Shown here one piece after another: positions 23,716 to 31,353 of a DNA stretch of 43,787 bases (the stretch's first letter is position 1; every line of letters begins with the position of its first letter). The position numbers and the translations under genes were made by a program. Below the pieces are notes generated by a model that was not told the DNA's origin, did no database searches, and saw only the letters and a program-made list of their open reading frames with translations. This DNA is from Lachnospiraceae bacterium UBA3692 (lineage in GTDB: Bacteria; Bacillota; Clostridia; Lachnospirales; Lachnospiraceae), in the NCBI GenBank assembly GCA_002372815.1, contig DFIR01000009.1, forward strand, positions 1 to 43,787, written 5' to 3'.

Positions 23716-24773
23716 GCAAAGGGTACGGAGCAGAACTGAGAGAGACGGAGCGGGAACGCTTCTTCCGCGGACTCGGCAGAACCGTCGTCGGTCCCTTTCT
23801 GGCGGACCTGGTGCGCTGGCTCCTCGCCCGCAGTCAGGAGGACGGTGTGGAGCGCCTGTATTTTCTCTCCAGGGACGCATATCTTTTCTACTACGCATAC
23901 CGGCGTGCCGCCGTGGAGGAGGTACCCGGCTCGTTCCCGGAGGCGCGCTATCTCTGCGTCTCCAGAGAGAGTCTGGGGCTCTGCGGGGCATCCCGGCGGA
24001 GGGCGGAGGAATACCGGAACTGCCGCAGCTACCTGCTCCAGGAAGGGGTCTCGGAGAGGTGCGGGATCGTGGACATCGGGTGGCACGGCAGCTGTGCGGC
24101 GAGGATCTCACAGCTGTGCGGGCTGCAAGGGGGGCTTTACGGGTACTACTTCGGATATCTGGGAGATGCCCCGCAGGCACGTGCGTATCTGGGCCGCGGC
24201 GGGAGCTTTCTGTGTGAGAGCTGTGTGGGGCTGCTGGAGATGTTGTTTCGTGAGGAGACGGGAGAAGAGATCCGCTATGAGCGAGACGGCGGAAGGTGGG
24301 TGCCGCGGAGAACGGCGGCCGGGCACAGCGGCAGTGACGCGCTGCTGCACAGGATGCAGGAGGAGGCGCTGGAGACAGCCGGAGAATGCCTTCGCAGGAA
24401 TCGATCCCGTCGCGCTGCCGCTGCCGCAAGCACTGCGCGGCTCCTCCGGATCGGGCTGCTCCCGACTGCCCGGGAGCGGCGGATCCTGGGAGCTCTGCAG
24501 ATGGAAGAGGAGGGAAGGTGCCGTCCTTTGGCCGGCCCGAGAGCGCCAGGTGTCTACCTGCTCCATCCCCGCCTCTGGATGCGGGACTATCACCGTTCTC
24601 TGTGGAAGTGCGGTTTCCTGGCGGACATGGGAGCGGGGCCGGCCGCCTGTCTGCTGTGGCTCGTCCTGCGCACGTCCAAGAGGGTTCTTCTCTATGCGGC
24701 GCAAACTTGTTATAATATACAGGATCGAAAATCCTGTATCGGCAGCCTTCCGCTGCCGGGAAAGCATAAGTGA
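23700..24773 (+). CDS. Free-standing COG5610-like module protein
   Basis: The TTG at 23700 has GGAGG seven bases upstream and gives 357 residues; a GTG at 23712 lacks a site. The start lies inside the kinase gene, which ends at 23715. The protein repeats landmarks of the last third of the 19110 fusion: a hydrophobic VGPFLADLVRWLLAR opening, RLYFLSRDAYLFYYAYRRA, and later GIVDIGWHGSCAARISQLCG with GLYGYYFGYLGD. The shared signature is FL(A/S)RD early and VD(V/I)G(Y/W)xG later. I know no established biochemical function for this module. It lacks the glycosyltransferase and HAD parts, so it may modify or partner the same glycan. It overlaps the next gene by four bases. Confidence 0.65.
   Translation: MDHGVSKGYGAELRETERERFFRGLGRTVVGPFLADLVRWLLARSQEDGVERLYFLSRDAYLFYYAYRRAAVEEVPGSFPEARYLCVSRESLGLCGASRRRAEEYRNCRSYLLQEGVSERCGIVDIGWHGSCAARISQLCGLQGGLYGYYFGYLGDAPQARAYLGRGGSFLCESCVGLLEMLFREETGEEIRYERDGGRWVPRRTAAGHSGSDALLHRMQEEALETAGECLRRNRSRRAAAAASTARLLRIGLLPTARERRILGALQMEEEGRCRPLAGPRAPGVYLLHPRLWMRDYHRSLWKCGFLADMGAGPAACLLWLVLRTSKRVLLYAAQTCYNIQDRKSCIGSLPLPGKHK
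24688..24716 (+). promoter_or_regulatory. Possible internal promoter before the 853-residue gene
   Basis: A perfect TATAAT (24711-24716) lies in the end of the 23700 gene; the -35 (TTCTCT, 24688-24693) is poor. Just after it is the perfect inverted repeat tacaggat/atcctgta (24718-24738), followed by a 7-bp hairpin (24740-24758). The inverted repeat could be an operator. Confidence 0.4.
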
Positions 24774-27331
24774 CAGCAAATCGCATGAAAGAAGAGACAT
24801 ACAAGAAGATCACCAGGAGATGCGGCGAGATCATCTCGGAGACGGCCGCAGGCACTTCGGGGCAGGCGGAAACGGGCGGATTCGCGGAGGCGCCGGTGCG
24901 CTTCCTCAGCAGGATCGAGGAGCCGGAGCGCCTGTATCTGCTTGAATTCCTGGAGGCCTACATCGCCGCGGAGACAGAGGAGGCTTCGGAGTTCAGCCAG
25001 GACCTGGTCATGGCGGCCAATGAGTTCCTGATGGAGCGGTCCTCCATCTCGGTCCGCATGATGAACCTGCTCGTGCCCGGCAATGCCTTCACATCGATCC
25101 GGGAAGTCAGCGGGTGGCTGGACAGACGCTACCTCGCGGCGATCGGCTATCTGCGGGAGAACATGCAGTTCGACGGGGAGAACTGCGCGGCGGGGATCGT
25201 CCAGCTCCGCAACTGGTGCGACGGCGCCTGCCGGACCCTGATCGCCGACAGGATCGATATTCCGGACCGCATCCGGAAGTATACGAAGGACTTCCGGTCC
25301 GCGTCTTTCCGGGAGGATCCCCTGGCCTGGTTCCAGAACATGCTGGAGGAGGAGCGGATCCGGATGCTGCTCATCCCTTCCGCGATCCTCTTACAGTCGA
25401 GGGGGCGGGACCTGAACGGTCTCCTGGAGGGACGCAGGGACATCCTGATCCGTACGACCCTGCTCCTGAACCGGTTCTGCAAATACCCGGAGGACCCGGA
25501 GCTGCAGTCACGGCTCCTGCTTTCTTTCTTCCGGATGGATACCTCGGACTTCTCCTCCGAGAGAGCGCGCATCACCTTCTTTAACGAGAGGATGCGCTTT
25601 GCGGCCTATGCCTGGAACAGCAACCAGCGCGGCTGCAGGCGGACGATCCTCGCCGCCCATGAGAAGATCGCGGACCTGTACGGCGTCTTTCCTGGGGATC
25701 TGGAGGAGGAGAGCCCTCTGGAGCTCCATCTGGATGAGGCGATCCTCAATATCCCCGCTTTCAAGAGCGCCCCGCTCCAGTTCCTCCGCACACAGATCCG
25801 TCCGGCGCAGTGCGTGCATTTCCTGACCATGCTGTCCGCCGTCCGGCATCCGCTGCGGGAGGCGATCCTGCGGGCCAGGATCTTCGGCAGCGCGATCTCC
25901 ACGGGAGACGCGGAGAGCATGATGCGCACCGCCGGCCTCCTGGAGGAGCCTGACGCCGACGACGCGGCGCTTCTGCAGACGCTGGAGAACCGGATCCTGC
26001 ATACGGCCATGCTGTGGCGCTGGAACCAGCAGGACTGCCGCAGGAAGGTGAAGAGGAACTGGAAGGAATTCGAGGAGGCGCTTGCGCGCACGATGTCCGA
26101 GGAGAAGATCCCGGAGCAGTTCATGGAGATGGACGCGCTGTTCCGGTCTGCGGAGTTCACGGAGGACCCGCTGTTCGCGGTCAGCCTGCTGCGGGAGAAG
26201 GAGCTCTCCGACTGCCTGGGGATCTGCGGTCTCCTGGCCGGTCTCACCCCGGCGGACGCCGCCAGAAACGCGGAAGCCGTCGCCGCCTGGATGCGCGACA
26301 GCAGCGACAGGGAGGCCTGCCAGACCATCGGGCAGATCAACCGGTGGAACGCGGAGGACCCGCATCTCGGCGAGAAGATCGCGTCCGAACTGCTCGAACA
26401 GCCGGCGCGTCTGTGGTGCTGCAATGTCTGCGGCGCCGCCCACGATGCCTGTGCGGCTTACCCGGCGCTCGAGGAGCAGCGGCGGAAGCTGGAGGCCGCG
26501 TCCGGCAGGACGGTCGAGAAGGAACCCGCGGATCTCGCGAGACAGTACAACGATCCGGCCCTGCGGGAGGACCCTGTCCGCTACCTGCGGGGGCTTACGG
26601 AACTGGCATCCTGCAGGCTTCTGCTGTTCATCGGCCGGGTCAAAGGCCTGAGCCCGAAGGCAGCGATTGGAGTGGCGGTCCTTCTGAACGGCATGCTCCG
26701 CTATCCGAATCCGGAGATCCGGGCCCGTGTGGACGCCCTGTTCGAGGCCGACTGCATGGACGACGAGGAGCGGTATGAGCTCATCACGGATTATATCCGG
26801 CAGGAGGACGCCTCCGCCAAGGCGCAGAAGAGGATCCCCTGGAGCAGCTACCGGAAGATGTTCGACAACCGGATGCTGTGGGAGCAGAAGAACCACTGGG
26901 AGCTCTCAGCGGCAAATGTGCGGAAGATCTACGCCTACTGCGGCGGTGATCCCTCGGCGATCGGGTCGGCGCAGCTGGACATCCGGAAGCTCTGCGGGGA
27001 CCGCGTCTCCACCATCCTCCGCTGTATGACCGGGCAGCTGGCTGTCGTACACGCCGCCGCCGGAAATGAGGAGGAGGCACGTTTCTCCGTGACGGAGCTG
27101 CAGGAGAGAGCCTGTGCCGGCGAGGAAGTGGAGGCGTGGACGCAGGACGAGCGCGACGTGCGCATGCTCCTGGAAATGGCGTCCGCCGCGGAGCTTCTGC
27201 CTGCTGCCGGGAAGGAGACTCTCGGGGATACAGAGATGGAATATCTGGATCTGCAGCCCGGGAAGTCCCTGCGCGCGGAGCCTGTTCTCTACAGCACCCG
27301 TAAGAATTTCCTATTTACAGAAAAGGGATGA
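24770..27331 (+). CDS. Large helical protein with five internal repeats, function unknown
   Basis: The GTG at 24770 overlaps the previous stop (GTGA) and gives 853 residues; an ATG at 24785 has no ribosome site. I do not recognise a family. It is hydrophilic, predicted almost entirely alpha-helical, with no signal peptide or membrane segment, so it should be cytosolic. Five diverged repeats of about 130-155 residues are visible, starting near residues 38, 175, 331, 458 and 593. Repeats 2, 4 and 5 open with FRSASFREDPL, FRSAEFTEDPL and YNDPALREDPV; repeats 1 and 3 open with FAEAPVRFL and FKSAPLQFL. A later Trp/Asn motif recurs as AYAWNSNQRGCRR, MLWRWNQQDCRRK and RLWCCNVCG. This suggests a repeat solenoid or scaffold. 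Coupling to the glycan cluster implies a role there. Confidence 0.6.
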   Translation: MTANRMKEETYKKITRRCGEIISETAAGTSGQAETGGFAEAPVRFLSRIEEPERLYLLEFLEAYIAAETEEASEFSQDLVMAANEFLMERSSISVRMMNLLVPGNAFTSIREVSGWLDRRYLAAIGYLRENMQFDGENCAAGIVQLRNWCDGACRTLIADRIDIPDRIRKYTKDFRSASFREDPLAWFQNMLEEERIRMLLIPSAILLQSRGRDLNGLLEGRRDILIRTTLLLNRFCKYPEDPELQSRLLLSFFRMDTSDFSSERARITFFNERMRFAAYAWNSNQRGCRRTILAAHEKIADLYGVFPGDLEEESPLELHLDEAILNIPAFKSAPLQFLRTQIRPAQCVHFLTMLSAVRHPLREAILRARIFGSAISTGDAESMMRTAGLLEEPDADDAALLQTLENRILHTAMLWRWNQQDCRRKVKRNWKEFEEALARTMSEEKIPEQFMEMDALFRSAEFTEDPLFAVSLLREKELSDCLGICGLLAGLTPADAARNAEAVAAWMRDSSDREACQTIGQINRWNAEDPHLGEKIASELLEQPARLWCCNVCGAAHDACAAYPALEEQRRKLEAASGRTVEKEPADLARQYNDPALREDPVRYLRGLTELASCRLLLFIGRVKGLSPKAAIGVAVLLNGMLRYPNPEIRARVDALFEADCMDDEERYELITDYIRQEDASAKAQKRIPWSSYRKMFDNRMLWEQKNHWELSAANVRKIYAYCGGDPSAIGSAQLDIRKLCGDRVSTILRCMTGQLAVVHAAAGNEEEARFSVTELQERACAGEEVEAWTQDERDVRMLLEMASAAELLPAAGKETLGDTEMEYLDLQPGKSLRAEPVLYSTRKNFLFTEKG

Positions 27332-27342
27332 ATCCCTATAAT
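27314..27342 (+). promoter_or_regulatory. Promoter of the GNAT gene
   Basis: TTTACA (27314-27319), a 17-base spacer and a perfect TATAAT (27337-27342), overlapping the end of the previous gene. The cagaaaa around the -35 gives a weak 11/15 CodY-box match, not convincing alone. Confidence 0.75.
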
Positions 27343-27395
27343 ACACATGTCAGAAACGGAAACGCACATTGTGCGGAGATCAGAGGAGGCTGCCA

Positions 27396-27875
27396 TTGAA
27401 GATCCGTAGAGCAGAGAACAGAGATATTCCGGATGTGCTGGACCTGCTGGTCCAGGTATGCATGGTGCATCATATCGCACGGCCTGACCTTTTCAACGGC
27501 CCGGGCACCAAGTATGACGCAGAGCAGCTGGTGAAGATTTTTGCGGACGACTCCACGCCGGTCTTCGTCGCGACAGAGGAGATCGACGGGAAGGAGAAGG
27601 TGGTCGGCCACTGCTTCTGCATCTTCGAGGAGACCCCGGAGAACACCAGCAGAAAGAAAGTGCGCACGCTCTACATCGACGATCTGAGCGTAGACCGGGA
27701 GATGCGGGGCAGGAAGATCGGCACGGCGCTGTTCGAGCACGTGCGCAGTTATGCCAAGGCATCGAACTGCTATAATATCACGCTCCATGTATGGACAGGG
27801 AATGATCCCGCCGCGGCTTTCTATGACCGCTGCGGCATGGCATCCCAGTACACTTGTCTGGAAACGATCCTCTGA
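27396..27875 (+). CDS. GNAT-family N-acetyltransferase
   Basis: This acetyl-CoA-dependent transferase has 159 residues from a TTG at 27396, seven bases after GGAGG; the frame upstream is leader. The family motif A is RGRKIGTALFEHV (R/Q-x-x-G-x-G/A type) preceded by LYIDDLSVDREMRG, and motif B is near NITLHVWTGNDPAAAFYDRCGM. The last part is the standard GNAT end in which the donor helix is followed by a Tyr. The acceptor, small molecule or protein, cannot be told. It has its own promoter and is followed after 45 bases by the PurF-like gene, with no terminator between. Confidence 0.88.
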   Translation: MKIRRAENRDIPDVLDLLVQVCMVHHIARPDLFNGPGTKYDAEQLVKIFADDSTPVFVATEEIDGKEKVVGHCFCIFEETPENTSRKKVRTLYIDDLSVDREMRGRKIGTALFEHVRSYAKASNCYNITLHVWTGNDPAAAFYDRCGMASQYTCLETIL

Positions 27876-27920
27876 CAATAACGGCACCAAGTAGTATTTC
27901 AGAAAGGGACGGGATCACGC

Positions 27921-29345
27921 ATGGGCGGATTTTTCGGAGTAGCTGCAAAAGGAGACTGCGTATTCGATCTTTTCTATGGGACCGACTACCATTCTCATCT
28001 GGGAACGAGACGCGCGGGACTTGCGGTCTATGACAGCAAGAAGGGCTTTGACCGCGCCATCCACAATATCGAGAGTACCAATTTCCGCCCGAAATTTGAT
28101 AAAGATATTCTCAACATGCGGGGGAATCTCGGCATCGGATGTATCTCCGATTACGAGCCGCAGCCGCTGATCGTGCGCTCCCACCACGGGACCTACGCGA
28201 TCACGACCGTCGGGAAGATCAACAACGCCGAGGAGATCACGGAACGCGTCTTCTCCGGCAGCCACTCGCACTTCATGGAGCTGAGCGGCGGGGACATCAA
28301 TCCCACGGAGCTCGTCGCGGCGCTGATCGACCAGAAGGACACGATCGCGGAGGGCATCCGCTACGTGCAGATGACGATCAAGGGCAGCCTGACGCTTCTT
28401 CTGATGACGAAGGAAGGCATCTATGCCGCCCGCGACAGGTACGGCCGGACGCCGGTCTCCATCGGGCGCAAGGAGCGCGCGTTCTGCGTCTGCTTCGAGA
28501 GCTTCTCCTACCTGAACCTCGGCTACCGCAATGTGCGGGAGCTCGGTCCCGGGGAAGTGGTCTACATCACGCCGGAGGGAGTCGACAACGTACTTCCGCC
28601 GCTGGACCAGATGCGGATCTGCACCTTCCTGTGGATCTATTACGGCTTCCCCGCGTCTTCCTATGAAGGCATCAATGTGGAGGACGCCCGCTACATCTGC
28701 GGACAGAAACTCGCGGAGAGAGATCTTCGGCGCGGGAACATCGATCCGGATGTCGTCGCAGGCATCCCGGACTCCGGCGTCGCGCACGCTGTCGGCTATT
28801 CCAACCGCTCCGGCGTCCCGTATTCGCGTCCTTTCGTGAAATATACGCCCACCTGGCCGCGGTCCTTCATGCCGACTATCCAGAGCCGCAGGGACCTGAT
28901 CGCCAAGATGAAGCTGATCCCGATCCGGGAGCTGATCGAGGGCAGGAAGCTCCTCCTGATCGATGATTCGATCGTGCGCGGCACCCAGCTGCGGGAGACG
29001 ACGGATTACTTATACAGGAGCGGCGCCAAAGAAGTGCACATCCGCCCGGCCTGCCCGCCGCTGCTGTTCGGATGCAAGTACCTGAATTTCTCCAGGTCGG
29101 ATTCCGAGAAGGAGCTGATCACGAGGAGAGTGATCGAACGTCTGGAGCGCCAGGCGGAGATCCCGCAGGAAACGCTTACGGAGTACATCGATCCGGATTC
29201 CGACCGCTACCACGCCATGCTGGAAGAGATCCGGAAGGACCTGCACTTCACCTCACTTCATTACCACCGCCTTGACGACATGATCGAGGCATTTGATATC
29301 GAACCCTGCAAGCTCTGCACATACTGCTGGAGCGGCAAGGAGTAA
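27921..29345 (+). CDS. PurF-like amidophosphoribosyltransferase paralogue without the catalytic cysteine
   Basis: This 474-residue protein has the two-domain PurF layout, an N-terminal glutaminase-type (Ntn) fold and a C-terminal phosphoribosyltransferase. The PRPP loop is present: LLLIDDSIVRGTQLRE with D348/D349. In PurF the residue after the initiator Met is the nucleophilic Cys (MCGIFG); here the start is MGGFFGV, so glutamine-dependent ammonia release should be lost. Other Ntn features remain (YHSHLGTRRAGLA, GNLGIGC). The C-terminus has CKLCTYC (C463, C466, C469), reminiscent of the Fe-S ligands of Bacillus-type PurF. It could use free ammonia, or have become a PRPP-binding regulator. No other purine gene is nearby, so it is probably not the main PurF. 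Confidence 0.85.
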   Translation: MGGFFGVAAKGDCVFDLFYGTDYHSHLGTRRAGLAVYDSKKGFDRAIHNIESTNFRPKFDKDILNMRGNLGIGCISDYEPQPLIVRSHHGTYAITTVGKINNAEEITERVFSGSHSHFMELSGGDINPTELVAALIDQKDTIAEGIRYVQMTIKGSLTLLLMTKEGIYAARDRYGRTPVSIGRKERAFCVCFESFSYLNLGYRNVRELGPGEVVYITPEGVDNVLPPLDQMRICTFLWIYYGFPASSYEGINVEDARYICGQKLAERDLRRGNIDPDVVAGIPDSGVAHAVGYSNRSGVPYSRPFVKYTPTWPRSFMPTIQSRRDLIAKMKLIPIRELIEGRKLLLIDDSIVRGTQLRETTDYLYRSGAKEVHIRPACPPLLFGCKYLNFSRSDSEKELITRRVIERLERQAEIPQETLTEYIDPDSDRYHAMLEEIRKDLHFTSLHYHRLDDMIEAFDIEPCKLCTYCWSGKE

Positions 29346-29357
29346 AGAACAGAAAGA

Positions 29358-29428
29358 AAGCCCGGGAAACGGCCGGAGCGCTGCGAATGATCATTCGTGA
29401 GCTGCCGCTGTTCCCGGGCTTGTGTTTT
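29358..29428. terminator. Bidirectional terminator between the PurF-like and citrate synthase genes
   Basis: An 11-bp perfect stem (29358-29368 with 29411-29421) has A-rich sequence on the left and T-rich on the right, so it can serve both convergent genes. A 14-base perfect palindrome, cgaatgatcattcg (29384-29397), sits at its apex. Confidence 0.8.
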
Positions 29429-29468
29429 GTTATGCATGCGCTATGCGGCGCGCATGCGCATCCTCCCT

Positions 29469-30824
29469 TCAGCGCTTGCGCATCGGCACGTAGGGGAGCG
29501 AATCGCCGACATATTTGGTCGCAGGGCGCATGATCTTGCCGTCGTACAGCTTGTTCTCCACATTGTGGGCGACCCAGCCGGCGACACGCGCGATGGCGAA
29601 CAGAGGCGTATAGAGCTCCTCCGGGATGCCCAGCATGTCGTAGGCGAAGCCGGAGTAGAAATCCACGTTCGTGGGGATCGGCTTGCCCCTGCGTTCCAGG
29701 ACCATCTCGCGGACCGTGTCCTCAAAGGTGCGGTAGAAGTCGAACTTGTACGTGCACCCTTTCTCCTCAGCGAGCTCTCCGCAGAGATGGCGGAGGATCT
29801 CGGCGCGGGGATCACTGATGGTGTAGACCGCGTGGCCGAATCCGTAGATGAGGCCGCTGTGATCATAATAGTCGCGGTCCATGATGCGCCCGATGACTTC
29901 CCGGATCCTGTCGCGGTCCGTGGTGTACTGCAGGTCGCCGTTGATGTGCCGCATCATCTTTGCGACGCTGATATTGGCGCCGCCGTGCTTGGGTCCCTTC
30001 AGGGAGCCGATGGAGCCGGTGATGGCGGAGTACAGATCCGTGCCCGTGGAGCCCATGACGACGTTCGTAAAGGTCGAGTTGTTGCCGCCGCCGTGATCCG
30101 CGTGGATCAGGAGGATCGCGTCGAGCAGGTTCGCCTCCTTCTGCGTGAACTGTCCGTCCGGACGGAGCATATAGAGGATGTTCTCCGCGATGGAGTACTC
30201 GGGGCGGGGGTAGTGGATCACGAGGGACTGGCGATAATATTTATGCACCATGGCCTGATAGGAGTAGCATCCCAGAGAGGGGAACTTCGCGATCAGGTTG
30301 ATGCCCTTGAGCATGGTCTGGTAAGGATCCTGCTCGTCCGGGGAGGGATCGTAGTCATAGAGCGCCAGGGTCGTCAGCATGAGCTTATTCATGAGATTGC
30401 GCCCCGGAGCGTGCAGAATGTCCCCTGCGAGAAAAGCTTCCGGAAGATCATAGCGGGCCGACAGGCAGCTGCGGAAGTTCTCAAACTCCTCCCGGGTGGG
30501 AAGGAAACCGAAGAGGAGCAGGAAACAGGTCTCCTCAAATCCGAAATTGCCCTTGCGGTTGTCGATCAGGTCCCGGATGCTGTATCCGCGGTAGCAGAGA
30601 TCGCCGTCGCAGGGAATGACATGGCCGTCCTCGTCCTTCGTGTAGCCGACGACATCGGAGACCTTGGTCAGACCGATGCGGACACCGGTGCCGTCTTCGT
30701 TGCGCAGGCCCTTCTTGACGTTGAATTCCTTAAAGAGAGGGGCGGGGATATCTGTATAGATCGAGGAGCGGCCGAAATATCTGGCCAGAATATTGTCGTC
30801 GTTGAATGTGGTAAAGTTAGCCAC
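29469..30824 (-). CDS. gltA: Citrate synthase
   Basis: The enzyme condenses oxaloacetate and acetyl-CoA to citrate. The GTG at 30824 (minus strand) is seven bases after AAGGAGG and gives 451 residues; the upstream ATG frame is leader. Active-site landmarks are GSLKGPKHGGAN (substrate His), GFGHAVYTISDPRA (second His) and HADHGGGNNSTFTNVV. The last block differs from the HADHExNxSTF of most citrate synthases by a GGG insert-like change, though the flanking residues are kept. The N-terminal extension and CDGDLCYRGYSIRDLI segment are typical of the type I clostridial group. No aconitase or isocitrate dehydrogenase is adjacent, so it probably serves a partial, glutamate-forming TCA branch. It is transcribed away from the zf-HC2 gene. 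Confidence 0.93.
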   Translation of the reverse strand: MANFTTFNDDNILARYFGRSSIYTDIPAPLFKEFNVKKGLRNEDGTGVRIGLTKVSDVVGYTKDEDGHVIPCDGDLCYRGYSIRDLIDNRKGNFGFEETCFLLLFGFLPTREEFENFRSCLSARYDLPEAFLAGDILHAPGRNLMNKLMLTTLALYDYDPSPDEQDPYQTMLKGINLIAKFPSLGCYSYQAMVHKYYRQSLVIHYPRPEYSIAENILYMLRPDGQFTQKEANLLDAILLIHADHGGGNNSTFTNVVMGSTGTDLYSAITGSIGSLKGPKHGGANISVAKMMRHINGDLQYTTDRDRIREVIGRIMDRDYYDHSGLIYGFGHAVYTISDPRAEILRHLCGELAEEKGCTYKFDFYRTFEDTVREMVLERRGKPIPTNVDFYSGFAYDMLGIPEELYTPLFAIARVAGWVAHNVENKLYDGKIMRPATKYVGDSLPYVPMRKR

Positions 30825-30878
30825 AGGCGAGCCTCCTTTTTGCATATTTGTATACAATAATGCATCGTTATGCATGTC

Positions 30879-30907
30879 ATTATATCAGCAGATGTAAAAT
30901 ATGGAAA
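30879..30907 (-). promoter_or_regulatory. Promoter of citrate synthase
   Basis: Read on the minus strand: TTTCCA (30907-30902), a 17-base spacer and a perfect TATAAT (30884-30879). A small inverted repeat tgcat/atgca (30861-30874) lies just after the predicted start and could be an operator. Confidence 0.6.
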
Positions 30908-31001
30908 CCTTTTTTTGACGGCAGGCGGGCAGCCGTGTCTGTTTCGTGTTATCATATCTGAGAGAAACGCCGAAGGGGACGGCGCGGAAGGACGAGAAGA
31001 G

Positions 31002-31331
31002 ATGAGACGTCTGGACTGCAGTGACTACGATCGCATGATCCCGGATTTTCTGGAGGACCGGCTCACGATGCGCGAGCTGGCTGCTTTTCTGCGCCATACA
31101 GAGCGGTGCGAAGCCTGCAGGGACGAGATGTCCACACAGTTTCTGGTGAGCCGCGGCCTGGAGATCCTGGAGACCGACCGGATCTTCGACCTGCGCAAGG
31201 AACTGTCGGATCTGATCGAACTGCGCAGCACCCAGCTTCGCGCAAGAAGGAATCTGTTCACCGCCGCGGCGATCCTGGAGACAGGCGCGCTGACGGCCGC
31301 AGCCGCCGCAGTGATCACACTGCTGCGCTGA
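31002..31331 (+). CDS. Small zf-HC2 (anti-sigma-like) membrane protein
   Basis: The ATG at 31002 follows AAGGACGAGAAGAG and gives 109 residues. The N-terminal half fits the putative zinc finger zf-HC2: an early Cys, then FLRHTERCEACRDEM, that is His-x3-Cys-x2-Cys. A charged helix follows (DLRKELSDLIELRSTQLRARR) and then one C-terminal membrane segment (LETGALTAAAAAVITLL). This is the usual shape of anti-sigma factors that hold an ECF sigma at the membrane, but no sigma gene is next to it. It lies 22 bases before polA. An extended -10 (TGTTATCAT, ending at 30955) may drive it. Confidence 0.7.
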   Translation: MRRLDCSDYDRMIPDFLEDRLTMRELAAFLRHTERCEACRDEMSTQFLVSRGLEILETDRIFDLRKELSDLIELRSTQLRARRNLFTAAAILETGALTAAAAAVITLLR

Positions 31332-31353
31332 GTATCAGCTGAGGACAATATCA

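Noticed and set aside
16344..27331. A prophage or integrative element for the accessory region
   Set aside because: I see no integrase, transposase, tRNA-flanked direct repeat or inverted-repeat ends at its borders; the content is glycan-related.
27876..27920. A purine or PRPP riboswitch before the PurF-like gene
   Set aside because: The gap is only 45 bases, too short for any known class, with no pairing seen.
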